Shown here one piece after another: positions 43,865 to 53,178 of a stretch of DNA of 64,000 nucleotides (position 1 is its first letter; each line of letters begins with the position of its first letter). The DNA is taken from the NCBI RefSeq assembly GCF_012027725.1, contig NZ_SJOU01000003.1, forward strand, positions 62,001 through 126,000. Reading direction: 5' to 3'. The notes beneath the pieces were generated by a model. It ran no database searches and was not told where the DNA came from. It saw only the letters and a list, made by a program, of their open reading frames with translations. This DNA is from Olsenella sp. SW781 (GTDB lineage Bacteria > Actinomycetota > Coriobacteriia > Coriobacteriales > Atopobiaceae). The translations under genes and the position numbers were made by a program.

Positions 43865-44785
43865 CTAGAGAAGGCCGTTGTCCACGAGGACCTTCCTGAT
43901 GGCCTCGACGTTGTCGCCCTCGAGGGCCTTGACCGGGCGCGGCATGGTGTTGGAGTCAAAGACGCCGAGGAGCCAGAGCGCGGTCTTGAAGGCGCCCACG
44001 CCGCCGGCATAGCCCTGCACGCCGGAGGTGACGTCGAAGATGTGGGAGATCTCGTTCAGGCGGTCCTGCTCGGCCTTGACCGTGGCCCAGTCACCGGCCT
44101 GAGCGGCCTTCCACATGCGGACGTAGCCCTCGGGCTCGACGTTGGCGAGGCCGGGGACGGAGCCGTCGGCGCCAGAGAGGTACGCGCCGTCGACCACGAT
44201 CTCGTGACCGGTGAGCAGGGACAGCGGGTGGCCGGCCTTCTCGTTCTCCTGGCAGAGGTAGCGGAAGGAGATGTCGTCGCCGGAGGAGTCCTTGACGCCG
44301 GCGAGCACGCCCTCGCGGCCGAGCTTGACGAGCAGCGGCCACGGGAGCTTGGTGTGCACGCACACGGGGATGTCGTAGGCGAAGATCGGGAGGTCGAGCT
44401 CCTCGTGGAGGATGCGGAAGTGCTCCTCGACCTCGGCCATGCCGCCGAGGGCGTAGAAGGGGGCGGTGGCCACGAGGGCGTCCGCGCCGAGCTCCTGGGC
44501 GACCTTGCCGTGCTCGATGACGCGCTCGGTCTCGGTGTCGATGATGCCCACGAGGACGGGCACGCGGTGGTCGACGATGCGGACGGCCTCGGAGATGATC
44601 TGGCGGCGGCGCTCGTCGGTGGAGAAGACGACCTCGCCGGAGGAGCCGAGGAAGAAGAGGCCGTCGACGCCGGCGTCGATCATGCGGTTGATGAGGCGCT
44701 CGAAGGAGGGGACGTCGAGCTCGTGGTCGGGGGTGTCGGGGACGACGACGGGGGGGACGACGCCCGTGATCTTAAGGTCTGCCAT
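43865..44785 (-). CDS. nanA: N-acetylneuraminate lyase-type DHDPS-family aldolase
   Basis: TIM-barrel aldolase of 306 residues that by context splits N-acetylneuraminate into ManNAc and pyruvate. The Schiff-base Lys165 lies in AGVKDSSGD and Tyr137 in FAYDIP; the pyruvate-binding loop is GSSGE at 48-51. The sequence alone fits the wider DHDPS/NAL family, but neighbours nanK, nanE and a sialic-acid-type transporter settle the role. ATG 44785 follows AAAGGA. Confidence 0.88.
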   Translation of the reverse strand: MADLKITGVVPPVVVPDTPDHELDVPSFERLINRMIDAGVDGLFFLGSSGEVVFSTDERRRQIISEAVRIVDHRVPVLVGIIDTETERVIEHGKVAQELGADALVATAPFYALGGMAEVEEHFRILHEELDLPIFAYDIPVCVHTKLPWPLLVKLGREGVLAGVKDSSGDDISFRYLCQENEKAGHPLSLLTGHEIVVDGAYLSGADGSVPGLANVEPEGYVRMWKAAQAGDWATVKAEQDRLNEISHIFDVTSGVQGYAGGVGAFKTALWLLGVFDSNTMPRPVKALEGDNVEAIRKVLVDNGLL

Positions 44786-44890
44786 GCTGGTCCTTTCTTG
44801 TGTGGGGCGGGAAGCTCCGCCTCGTGCGGGACAGGGCACTCAGATGCTAGGGCACAAGCGGCGAGAAGGACGCGCCGCTCGCCGATTCGC

Positions 44891-44919
44891 AAAGCGGGCG
44901 CGCCCGGAGGCGCGCCCGC
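44891..44919 (-). terminator. Hairpin downstream of the OppF-like ATPase gene
   Basis: A perfect 11 base-pair stem (44919-44909 with 44904-44894) followed by TTTG on the minus strand, 17 bases after the ATPase stop. It may reduce transcription into nanA. Confidence 0.7.
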
Positions 44920-44935
44920 CGCAGGGCCTTGGGGC

Positions 44936-45760
44936 CTACTGCCCGAGGTTGGGGTGAAGCAGCGACGGGGCCGCGCCGAGGAGCGTCTTGGTGTACGCGT
45001 CGTGCGGGTCCTCGAAGATCTGCCGCGCCGGGCCCTCCTCCATGATCTGGCCGTGGTTCATGACGACGATGCGGTCGGAGATGTAGCGCTCCGTCTGGAT
45101 GTCGTGGCTGATGAAGACCATGGCCAGGCCGAGCTCCTTCTTGAGGTCCGTGAGCAGGTTCAGGATCTGCGCGCGGACGGAGACGTCGAGGGCCGACGTG
45201 GGCTCGTCGGCGATGATGACGTCCGGCTGGAGTGAGAGGGCTCGGGCGATGGCGACGCGCTGGCGCTGGCCGCCGGAGAGCTGGCCCGGGAGGGCGTACA
45301 TCGCGGAGGACGGCAGGCCGACGATGCCCAGCAGCTCGTTGATGCGCGCCTCGCGCTCGTCGTCGGAGCCGACCTTGTGGACGATCAGCGGGTCCAGCAG
45401 CTGGTCGTGGACGGACATGCGCGGGTTCAGCGCGGTGGCCGGGTTCTGGAAGACGACGGAGACCACGCGGCCGATCTTCTTGCGGAGCTCCGCGGTGCGC
45501 TTGGTGACGTCCTCGCCCTTGAAGTAGACGTGGCCGTCCGTGGGCGACTGCAGGCCGCACATGACGTTGGCGGTCGTGGACTTGCCGCAGCCGGACTCGC
45601 CGACGATGCCGATCGTCTCACCCGGCATGAGCTTGAGCGTGAGGCCGTTCACGGCATGCACGAGGTTGGGGTGGAAGAGCGAGCCCGTGCGGGACTTGAA
45701 CGTGACCGAGATGTTGTCCAGGAAGATGATGGGGGTCTGCCCAGAGGTCTTCTCCGCCAT
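44936..45760 (-). CDS. ABC transporter ATPase, OppF/DppF type
   Basis: Second ATPase of the locus transporter, 274 residues. Walker A GESGCGKST (about 53-61), Q-loop VVFQNPATAL, signature LSGGQRQRVAIARAL, Walker B VIIADEPTSALD and the switch His in FISHDIQTE are intact. The oligopeptide/dipeptide C-terminal region is short. It follows the permease-ATPase fusion gene with no gap (stop and ATG abut at 45760/45761). Confidence 0.9.
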   Translation of the reverse strand: MAEKTSGQTPIIFLDNISVTFKSRTGSLFHPNLVHAVNGLTLKLMPGETIGIVGESGCGKSTTANVMCGLQSPTDGHVYFKGEDVTKRTAELRKKIGRVVSVVFQNPATALNPRMSVHDQLLDPLIVHKVGSDDEREARINELLGIVGLPSSAMYALPGQLSGGQRQRVAIARALSLQPDVIIADEPTSALDVSVRAQILNLLTDLKKELGLAMVFISHDIQTERYISDRIVVMNHGQIMEEGPARQIFEDPHDAYTKTLLGAAPSLLHPNLGQ

Positions 45761-47782
45761 CTACCTCACCTCCAGTCGAGAGACGAGACCGTTCTTCGCG
45801 AGCTCCTCGTCCGGGATCTCCGATACGAGGTGATGGTCGGCGCCGGGAACGGGCTTGAGGATGGGATGGACGTCGAGGCCGACCGTGGGGTGGCTCGAGC
45901 GCGGGGCGAAGCGGTCGCCCTTGGGGAAGTCCGCGGGGCTCGGGACGGAGCCGGGCACCTGGTGCAGGCGGCTGCCGTCGTGCGCCTCGATCGAGAGGAC
46001 GGCACCGAGCAGGCCCTGCGTGTACTCGTGGATCGGGTTGGTGAGGAGCTCCTTGGTGGGGGCGGACTCGATGACCTGGCCGGCGTACATGACCGTGATC
46101 TCGGAGGCGACCTCGGCCACGAGCGCCAGGTCGTGGGACACGAAGATCATGGCGAAGCCGAGCTGCTTCTGGAGGTCGTTCAGCAGCTTGATGACCTGCT
46201 TCTGGACCGTGACGTCGAGGGCCGTGGTGGGCTCGTCGCAGATGACCAGCGACGGGTTCCTCGTGAGCGCCATGGCGATGATGACGCGCTGGCACTGGCC
46301 GCCGGAGAGCTCGTGCGGGTAGCTCTCGAGCGTGCGCTTGGGGTCGAGGCCGACGAGCTCGAGGAGCTCCTCGGCGCTGCGGGTGCCGCCGCGGCTCGTG
46401 AGCTGCTTCATCTGCGCGGAGATGAGCATCGAGGGGTTGAGCGAGGACAGCGAGTCCTGGTAGACCATCGCGAGCTCGTGGCCCAACAGCTTGCGGTGCT
46501 CCTCCTTGGTGAGCTTGAGGAGGTCCTTGCCCTTGTAGATGATCTCGCCGGAGATGCGGGCGCTGTCGGGCAGGAGGTTCATGATGGTCTTGGTGGTGAT
46601 GGACTTGCCGCAGCCGGACTCGCCGACGAGGGCCATGCACTGGCCCGGGCGCACGTCGAAGGAGACGTTGTCCACCACGTGGACGTCGCCGTGGCGCGGG
46701 AACCCGATCGAGAGGTTCTTGACCTGGAGGATCGGCTCCACGGAGTAGTCGGGCACGCGGCGGTCGGTGCGGGCGAGCTCCACCTCGCGCAGGGCACCGA
46801 GACGACGGGCGAGGGAGTCGGCCTGCTCCTTGTAGGCGCGGACCGGGTCGGCGACGAGGAGGTCGGCCTCGCGGCGGCTCTCGGCGTTCTCGTTGCTCAC
46901 GGGGGCGGACGGGGCGGCGGCCATGGCGTCGGTCAGGCCCTCGGAGAGGATGTTGAGGGCAAGGCACGTGACCATGATCGCGATGCCCGGGAAGAGCGCC
47001 TGCCACCAGCGGCCGAGCAGGACGCCGTCGCGCGCGGACGAGAGGATGTTGCCCCACGTGGGCGTGGGCTCGGCGATGCCGGCGCCGATGAAGGTGAGCG
47101 ACGCCTCGAAGATGATGGCGTCGGCGACGAGCGTGACCGTGAAGACCATGATCGGCGCGATGCAGTTGCGTAGGACGTGCCTCATGAGGATCCACGGGGC
47201 GCGGGCGCCGGAGACGATGACCGCGCGGACGTAGTCCTCGCCGTACTCGGACACCACGTTGGCGCGGACGATGCGCGCAATCTGCGGCGTGTACATGAAG
47301 CCGATGGAGAAGATGATGGCCGGCACGGAGTTGCCGAGGATGAGGACCAGGATGGCGGCGAGGGCGATGCCCGGGATGGACATGATGACGTCCAGCACGC
47401 GCATGATGACCTCGGAGACGGCCTTGCGGGCGACGGCCGCGACGGCGCCGATGATCGAGCCGAGCACGAGCGCGAAGAGCGTGGCGCCAAAGCCGATCAC
47501 GAGCGAATACTGACCGCCGTAGAGCATGCGGGAGAGAATGTCGCGACCGGCGTTGTCGGTGCCGAACACGTACTCGGCCGAGGGCGGCTGGTAGGCCGTC
47601 GTGATCTCGAGCGGGTCATGCGGGGCGATGACGGGCGCCAGGATGGCGGAGAGCGCCACCAGGACGAGAAGGACGAGCGAGATCTTGCTGGAGATGCTCA
47701 TCTTCTTGAGGCCGCCGAGCTTGAGCCCCTTGGCCGCGGCCTTCTCGAGCTGGGCGGTCTTGTTTTCCCTAATCTTAGTCAT
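45761..47782 (-). CDS. ABC transporter permease-ATPase fusion (OppC plus OppD)
   Basis: A 673-residue natural fusion. Residues 25-310 are a DppC/OppC permease with about six membrane segments and the FGTDNAGRDILSRMLYGG and PTWGNILSSARDG blocks. Residues 355-610 are an OppD-type ATPase with Walker A GESGCGKS, signature LSGGQCQRVIIAMAL and Walker B LVICDEPTTALD, then the oligopeptide C-terminal zinc-loop-like tail. The same domain fusion is, as I recall, found in SatC of the Haemophilus ducreyi sialic-acid transporter, which supports sialic acid as the cargo. Confidence 0.9.
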   Translation of the reverse strand: MTKIRENKTAQLEKAAAKGLKLGGLKKMSISSKISLVLLVLVALSAILAPVIAPHDPLEITTAYQPPSAEYVFGTDNAGRDILSRMLYGGQYSLVIGFGATLFALVLGSIIGAVAAVARKAVSEVIMRVLDVIMSIPGIALAAILVLILGNSVPAIIFSIGFMYTPQIARIVRANVVSEYGEDYVRAVIVSGARAPWILMRHVLRNCIAPIMVFTVTLVADAIIFEASLTFIGAGIAEPTPTWGNILSSARDGVLLGRWWQALFPGIAIMVTCLALNILSEGLTDAMAAAPSAPVSNENAESRREADLLVADPVRAYKEQADSLARRLGALREVELARTDRRVPDYSVEPILQVKNLSIGFPRHGDVHVVDNVSFDVRPGQCMALVGESGCGKSITTKTIMNLLPDSARISGEIIYKGKDLLKLTKEEHRKLLGHELAMVYQDSLSSLNPSMLISAQMKQLTSRGGTRSAEELLELVGLDPKRTLESYPHELSGGQCQRVIIAMALTRNPSLVICDEPTTALDVTVQKQVIKLLNDLQKQLGFAMIFVSHDLALVAEVASEITVMYAGQVIESAPTKELLTNPIHEYTQGLLGAVLSIEAHDGSRLHQVPGSVPSPADFPKGDRFAPRSSHPTVGLDVHPILKPVPGADHHLVSEIPDEELAKNGLVSRLEVR

Positions 47783-47787
47783 GGGGC

Positions 47788-48753
47788 CTACACCGTCCTA
47801 ATGCGCGGGTTGATCAGCAGGTAGAGCATGTCAACCACGATGTTGATGATGACGAAGGCCAGAGCCACGACCACGACGACGCCCTGGACGAGCATGATCT
47901 CGCCGCCCGTGATGCCCTGCTGGATGAGCGTGCCCATGCCGGGGAGCGCGAAGATGACCTCGATGACGACCGCGCCGCCCATGAGGTAGCCGATCTTGAG
48001 GCCAAGCGTGGTAACGGGCGTGATGAGGGCGTTGCGCAGGACGTTCTTGGCGATGACGACGTTCTCGGGGATGCCGCTGCCGCGGGCCGTCTGCACGTAG
48101 TCCTTGTCGAGCTCCTCGACCATGGCGGTGCGCACGATGCGCGTCATCTGGCCGATGACCGGGAAGGCCAGGGCGATGGCGGGCATGAGCATGCGGCCGA
48201 AGTAGCCGCCGGGGTTGGCGAAAAGGTTGGGCAGGGCGCCGGCGGACGGGAAGACGCGCGTGAGCCCGCCCAGGGTGACGGCGAGGATGAGCAGGACCGC
48301 CAGCCAGAACGACGGTGTGGCGATGCCTGCGATGGATATCACTCGAATCACCTGGTCAGGCCACTTGTCCCGGTAGAGCGCCGATATGACGCCGAGGGTG
48401 AACGAGAAGATCGCGGCCAGGAGCAGGCCGAAGAACGTGAGCTGCATCGTGATCGGGAGCGCAGAGGCGATGGCGGTGGCGACGGGCGTCTGGCGGCTGC
48501 CATAGGTGCCCAGGTCGCCCTGGAAGAGCCCGCCGATGTAGTCGACGTAGCGGACAGGCCACGGGTCGTTCATGCCGTGCTCGTCCATGTACTCCTCGAC
48601 CGCCTCCGGGGACGCGCCCTCGCCGAGGACGGTGCGCGCCGGGATTGAGGGGTCGGTGAAGGACATGAGGAAGAACACGAGCAGGGTGACGCCCAGGGCC
48701 ATGATCGGCAGCGCGATGAGGCGCCGGCCGACGAGGCGCAGGAGGTTGTTCAT
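47788..48753 (-). CDS. ABC transporter permease, DppB/OppB type
   Basis: First permease of the transporter, 321 residues with six membrane segments: the N-terminal LLRLVGRRLIALPIMALGVT, then a periplasmic loop and five more from about residue 98. The EAA-type loop GSGIPENVVIAKNVLRNAL faces the ATPases. It is five bases before the fusion gene. Confidence 0.92.
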   Translation of the reverse strand: MNNLLRLVGRRLIALPIMALGVTLLVFFLMSFTDPSIPARTVLGEGASPEAVEEYMDEHGMNDPWPVRYVDYIGGLFQGDLGTYGSRQTPVATAIASALPITMQLTFFGLLLAAIFSFTLGVISALYRDKWPDQVIRVISIAGIATPSFWLAVLLILAVTLGGLTRVFPSAGALPNLFANPGGYFGRMLMPAIALAFPVIGQMTRIVRTAMVEELDKDYVQTARGSGIPENVVIAKNVLRNALITPVTTLGLKIGYLMGGAVVIEVIFALPGMGTLIQQGITGGEIMLVQGVVVVVALAFVIINIVVDMLYLLINPRIRTV

Positions 48754-48780
48754 ACCCTCTCCTCTCTCTATGCCTTTCGT

Positions 48781-48820
48781 TAAAGAGAGGGGCCCGAGCG
48801 AACCTAGGCCCGGGCCCCTC
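48781..48820 (-). terminator. Hairpin between binding-protein and permease genes
   Basis: Arms CGGGCCCC-type at 48811-48820 and 48787-48796 form a 10 base-pair stem followed by TCTTTAA on the minus strand. Partial termination here would give the binding protein in excess over the membrane parts, a common design for ABC importers. Confidence 0.7.
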
Positions 48821-48876
48821 GAACGTCCTTTGTGCCTCCCCAGCCTTTCAGTGGGGAACGGGGGCGTTTCTCAAGG

Positions 48877-50481
48877 CTACGCGGTGACCGTCTTGCAGCC
48901 GATGAAGTTCATGCCCGTGGTGCCGATGCCCTCGAAGCCCTCGATGGCGGTGCCCATGGGGTTGGCGGCGGCGTCGGCCCAGGAGGCGGTCACGGTCTGG
49001 ACGTGGATGAGCGGGTACAGGACCGCGTTCTCGGCGATGATGTCGTAGACCTGCTTCCAGGTGGCCTGCTGCTCGTCGCCGGACTGGCCGAGGGCGGTGG
49101 TCATGAGCTCGCGGATCTGCGCGAACTCTGCGGAGCCGCCCCAGCCGGTGCGGGTCTGCTGCCAGACGTTGTCGCCGTACCACCAGTTGAGGAGCAGGTC
49201 GGGGTCGGCGCCCCAGCAGGACGGGTCGCCCGGGGCGATCAGGATGTCGAAGTCGTCCGAGCCGCCGTCGATGGCCGCGTAGGTGGCAGCGGAGGTCTCC
49301 TCGGCGATCGTGCAGTTGAAGCCGAGGGCGTCGAGGTCCTGCTTGGCCTGGGTGGCCATGCCGGAGGCCTGGGTGTTGTCCGTGCAGCGGATCTTGAGGT
49401 CGCCCGGGGTCACGCCGGCCTCGGTGAGCAGGCTCTTGGCCTTCTCCTGGTCGTAGGTGTAGACCGTCGCGGCCTCCTGGTAGTTGGGGAAGTCCTGCGG
49501 GATGTAGGACGAGGCGGAGGCGGCAAGGCCGCTGAAGATGTTGGAGATCATCTGGTCGGTGTTGATGGCGTACATGACGGCCTGGCGGGCGACCTTGTTG
49601 TCCCACGGCGCCTTGGCGGTGTTGAACATGATGAAGCGGGTGCCGAAGCCCTGGACCTTGTCGACCTTGCAGCCGGCGGACTCGATCATCTCGATGGCGT
49701 CGGCGGTGACGGACTCCATGACGAGCGTGGTGCCCTGCTGCTGGGCGGTCATGCGCGCGGTGGCGTCGACGAGGATGTCATAGTGCAGGCCCGCGTCCTC
49801 GGCCGGGAAGGACCCGTTGTAGTTGGGGTTGGGAACGAGGTCGACGGCGTTGTCGGTGATGGAGCTGTACATCCAGGGGCCGGAGCCGACGGGCTGGTTG
49901 GAGAGCTCGTCGTCGGTCGTGCCCGCCGGGAAGACGCGGACGAGCGCCAGGCGCTCCTTGAGGAGCGAGAAGTTGGCGACGGCCGTGGTGACGGTGATGG
50001 TGGTGTCATCGGTGGCCTCGAGCGCGTCGATCGGGGCGAGGAACGCCGAGTAGGTGGCGTCGGCCTTGGTGCGGTCGAAGGACTCGACGATGTCGGCGGT
50101 GGTCACGGGGTTGCCGTTGGAGAACGCGGCGCCCTCGCGCACGGTGATGGTGAAGTGGGTCTCGTCGACCTGCTCCGGGTCGCCGGTGGCGAGCTCGGGG
50201 AAGGTGGAGTAGTCGTGCGGGTCGGTGCCGTAGAGGCCCTCGAGGACGTGCCAGTTGGAGCCGAGGCAGAAGGCCGAGGAGGTCTTCGTCGGGTTGTACT
50301 CGGAGGGGGCGTACGCGGAGCCGGCGGTGATGGTGCCGCCGCCCGAGGTGGTCTCGCCGCCGGTCTCGCCGCCGGTGGTGTCCCCGCCACCGCCGCAGGC
50401 CGCCAGGCCCAGAGCGCCGGCCGCGGCCGCCCCACCGAGGAACGCGCGACGCGACACGGCGCTGTTCATGAGCTTCTTCAT
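48877..50481 (-). CDS. Substrate-binding lipoprotein, SBP_bac_5 family
   Basis: Extracellular receptor of the importer, 534 residues. The N-terminus has twin arginines (SRRAFLGGAAAAGALGLAAC) and a lipobox LAAC, so export may be by Tat or Sec with lipid anchoring at Cys29. A Gly/Thr-rich linker (30-50) precedes the family 5 binding domain. Family 5 proteins bind peptides, nickel or sugars; the linked nan genes point to sialic acid. ATG 50481 follows AGGGAGAG. Confidence 0.88.
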   Translation of the reverse strand: MKKLMNSAVSRRAFLGGAAAAGALGLAACGGGGDTTGGETGGETTSGGGTITAGSAYAPSEYNPTKTSSAFCLGSNWHVLEGLYGTDPHDYSTFPELATGDPEQVDETHFTITVREGAAFSNGNPVTTADIVESFDRTKADATYSAFLAPIDALEATDDTTITVTTAVANFSLLKERLALVRVFPAGTTDDELSNQPVGSGPWMYSSITDNAVDLVPNPNYNGSFPAEDAGLHYDILVDATARMTAQQQGTTLVMESVTADAIEMIESAGCKVDKVQGFGTRFIMFNTAKAPWDNKVARQAVMYAINTDQMISNIFSGLAASASSYIPQDFPNYQEAATVYTYDQEKAKSLLTEAGVTPGDLKIRCTDNTQASGMATQAKQDLDALGFNCTIAEETSAATYAAIDGGSDDFDILIAPGDPSCWGADPDLLLNWWYGDNVWQQTRTGWGGSAEFAQIRELMTTALGQSGDEQQATWKQVYDIIAENAVLYPLIHVQTVTASWADAAANPMGTAIEGFEGIGTTGMNFIGCKTVTA

Positions 50482-50880
50482 GTTCTCTCCCTTTCCTCCT
50501 GCGGCCGCCCCGTCTTGGGCAGCCGTCCCTTTGGTATTCAACACTACGAAATGCGGGCGCAATCTCCCCGTAGCAAACGGCCGACGGTGCGTTTTGGTAC
50601 CCCAGACGGTAAGGTTCCCGTAGGCTTATTGTGTATTGGTATTCTGGTTGGACCCTATTTCGCTTCTGTTTTCTATGCGATAAGAACCAATCAACTTCGA
50701 ACAAATAGCTGTTGAATCGGCGATTTCGAACTGATTCATGAATGACAGACAAAGGTTTTTCTCGTCAACTGGTATCACAATGTGGAACCACTTGTATCAT
50801 GACGCGAAGCGGTATCGATTCCATATCCTATGCGCACCGCCGCGCGTTCCCGCCTCATCCTGGGCTCGACCGGGGCTCGC
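50482..50880 (-). promoter_or_regulatory. A/T-richer upstream region of the sialic-acid locus
   Basis: Gene-free and clearly lower in GC than its surroundings. On the plus strand GGTATC-like words occur at 50771-50776, 50793-50798 and 50811-50816, and GGTATT at 50638-50643. NanR regulators of E. coli bind GGTATA repeats, so these may be sites for a sialic-acid regulator, although no regulator gene is nearby. I cannot place a sure -35/-10 pair. Confidence 0.35.
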
Positions 50881-51247
50881 CCCGGGTCGGACTTCGCCGC
50901 GAAGCGCTCAGTTCCGGAAGTGCGCACCGAACCCCGCTCAGTTCCGGAACTGAGCGTCAGCCGCGGGCGCATGGGCGGCGATTCCGCGGGCCGCAGCCCT
51001 TCTCGCCGCCTCGTCGGGCGCCGGGCGGCGCTCAGATGCGGAACTGAGTGGGGCTCCGCGCTCAGTTCCGGAATTGAGTACCCACCCGTGCTCAGTTCCG
51101 GAAATGAGCGTCAGGCGCGGACGCGAGGGCGGCGATTCCGCGGGCCGAGGTCCTTCTCGCCGCCTCGTCGGGTGCCAGGCGATGTCCGACATGACGCGGC
51201 GTCCGGGTGCGGGGAGGCGTCGCGAGAAGGACCGCGCGGCAGGAGGG
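50881..51247. repeat. Tandem repeat cluster, CTCAGTTCCGGAA family
   Basis: Five copies of CTCAGTTCCGGAA or close variants start at 50907, 50937, 51031, 51061 and 51091; that at 50937-50954 is the perfect palindrome CTCAGTTCCGGAACTGAG. The segments from 50937 and from 51091 continue alike for about 85 bases (GGCGGCGATTCCGCGGGCCG and beyond), so a larger unit has been duplicated. Two decamers (51150, 51223) lie here. No gene is seen. Confidence 0.8.
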
Positions 51248-53176
51248 CTAGTCCTCGCCCGCCCCGGGGCCCGCGGGCCCGTCCTTCTCGTCCCAGGCGC
51301 GCAGCGCCTGCCAGACGGCCGTGGCCACCTCGGCGGGGATGCCCGGGGTCGCGGCGAGCTCCTCGACCGTGGCCTCGCGCATCCTCCTGATCGAGCCGAA
51401 GCGGCGCATGAGCGCCCGCTTGCGCTTGGGGCCCACGCCGGGGACGTCGTCGATCACCGAGCGCGTCATGGCCTTGTCGCGCAGCTCGCGGTGGAAGGTG
51501 ATGGCGAAGCGGTGGGACTCGTCGCGCACCTGCTTGATGAGGTAGAGCGAGGGCGACCCGGAGGGCAGCACAACGGGCGTCTCGTCCCAGGGGACGAAGA
51601 TCTCCTCGTCGGACTTTGCGAGCCCGCAGACCGGGATGTCGAGCCCGAGCTCGGCGAGCTGCTCCATGGCGGCCGTGAGCTGGGGCTTGCCGCCGTCCAC
51701 GACGAGCAGGTCGGGGCGGCTGCCAAAGCGCTCGTCCGCCATGCGCTCCGGGGAGTAGCGCCGTCCGAGGACCTCGGACATGGAGACGAAGTCGTTGGCC
51801 TCGGTGAGCGGGGTCTGGATCTTGAAGCGGCGATACTGTGACTTGTCCGGGCGGCCGTTGGTGAACACCACCATCGACGCCACGGTGAAGTGGCCGTGCA
51901 GCGTCGAGATGTCGAAGCACTCGATGCGCATCGGCGGCGCGTCGAGGGCGAGCGCGCTCTCGAGCTGCAGGAGCGCCTTGTTCGTGCGGTCGTCGGCATA
52001 GCCGGTGCGCACCATGTAGCGCATGAGGGCATGGCGCGCGTTGGCCGAGGCCATGTCGAGCAGGTGGCGCTTCTCGCCGCGCTGCGGTCGACGCAGGCGC
52101 ACGGAGTGCCCGCGCTTCTCGGCGAGCCAGCCCTCGATGAGCTCCGCGTCCTCGAGCTCCACGGGCAGGTCCACCTCGGCGGGCACGTCGGCCGTCTCGT
52201 CATAGTAGCGCTTGAGGAAGCCGGAGACGAGCTCCTCCTCCCCCGTGTCGAGGCCCTTGTCGAGCACGAACTCGACGGAGCGGACGGTGCGGCCCTCGCG
52301 CACGGCGAAGACGCACGCGCAGCTGATGGTCTCCTCGCGGTAGAAGCCGATGAGGTCCGCGCTCACGCTGGACGAGAAGACCACCTGCTGGCGGTCGTCG
52401 AGCGCGTCGAGCCCGTCGAGGCGCGCCTTGAGGCGGCCGGCGCGCTCGAAGTCGAGGTCCGCTGCGGCCTCGCGCATCTGCTCGGTGAGCTCCCCCACCA
52501 CCTGCGAGCGGTTGCCGCGCAGGAAGTTCTCCACCTGGCGCACGTGGCGGGCGTACTCCACGGTGTCGATCATGCCGGCGCAGACGCCGGGGCCGCGCCC
52601 CACGTGGTAGTCGAAGCAGGGGCGGCACCGCTCGGCGAGCATGAGGTTGGCGACCGAGGCCTGCTCGGGGCTCTTCTCGAGCAGGCGGCGGGCGCGCTTC
52701 CACTCGACGCAGGTGGCCATGCAGATGGGGATCACCTTGCGCAGGGTGTCGATGGTCTCGCGGGCGGCCCGCGCGTCGGTGTAGGGGCCGAAGTAGCGCG
52801 TGCCCTTGCGGTGCTTCTCACGCGTGTACTTGATGGCCGGGAAGACGTCGGACTCCGTTATCGCGATGTAGGGGTAGGACTTGTCGTCCTTGAAGTCCAC
52901 GTTGAAGTAGGGATGGTACTGCGCGATGAGGTTGCGCTCGAGCACGAGCGCCTCGTGCTCGGAGCCCACCACGACGTAGTCGAAGGACCTGACGACCTGC
53001 ATCATGAGCGGGATCTTCTCGCGGTCGTCCTGCAGCGTCACGTACTGCCGCATGCGGGCGCGCAGGTTCTTGGCCTTGCCCACGTAGACGACCTCGCCCT
53101 TGCCGTCCTTCCAGAGGTAGCAGCCGGGGTCCGTGGGGACCCGGGCGACCTGCTCGGCGAGCGTGGGCTCGCCCAC
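51248..53176 (-). CDS. uvrC: Excinuclease ABC subunit C
   Basis: Makes the two incisions in nucleotide excision repair. The 642-residue protein has an N-terminal GIY-YIG domain (PGCYLWKDGKGEVVYVGKAK), a UvrB-binding motif near 205-240, an RNase H-like C-terminal nuclease domain (IECFDISTLHG, LLVVDGGKPQL) and a double helix-hairpin-helix (IDDVPGVGPKRKRALMRRFG). I choose GTG 53176, two bases after the FemX stop, with GGGAG upstream. In many Actinomycetota uvrC directly precedes rapZ; here 16 kb separates them. Confidence 0.95.
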   Translation of the reverse strand: MGEPTLAEQVARVPTDPGCYLWKDGKGEVVYVGKAKNLRARMRQYVTLQDDREKIPLMMQVVRSFDYVVVGSEHEALVLERNLIAQYHPYFNVDFKDDKSYPYIAITESDVFPAIKYTREKHRKGTRYFGPYTDARAARETIDTLRKVIPICMATCVEWKRARRLLEKSPEQASVANLMLAERCRPCFDYHVGRGPGVCAGMIDTVEYARHVRQVENFLRGNRSQVVGELTEQMREAAADLDFERAGRLKARLDGLDALDDRQQVVFSSSVSADLIGFYREETISCACVFAVREGRTVRSVEFVLDKGLDTGEEELVSGFLKRYYDETADVPAEVDLPVELEDAELIEGWLAEKRGHSVRLRRPQRGEKRHLLDMASANARHALMRYMVRTGYADDRTNKALLQLESALALDAPPMRIECFDISTLHGHFTVASMVVFTNGRPDKSQYRRFKIQTPLTEANDFVSMSEVLGRRYSPERMADERFGSRPDLLVVDGGKPQLTAAMEQLAELGLDIPVCGLAKSDEEIFVPWDETPVVLPSGSPSLYLIKQVRDESHRFAITFHRELRDKAMTRSVIDDVPGVGPKRKRALMRRFGSIRRMREATVEELAATPGIPAEVATAVWQALRAWDEKDGPAGPGAGED

Positions 53177-53178
53177 GG

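Noticed and set aside
45761-47782. Permease-ATPase fusion as a sequencing error joining two genes
   Set aside because: The linker reads smoothly with normal composition and no leftover start signals, and the same fusion is known in sialic-acid transporters.
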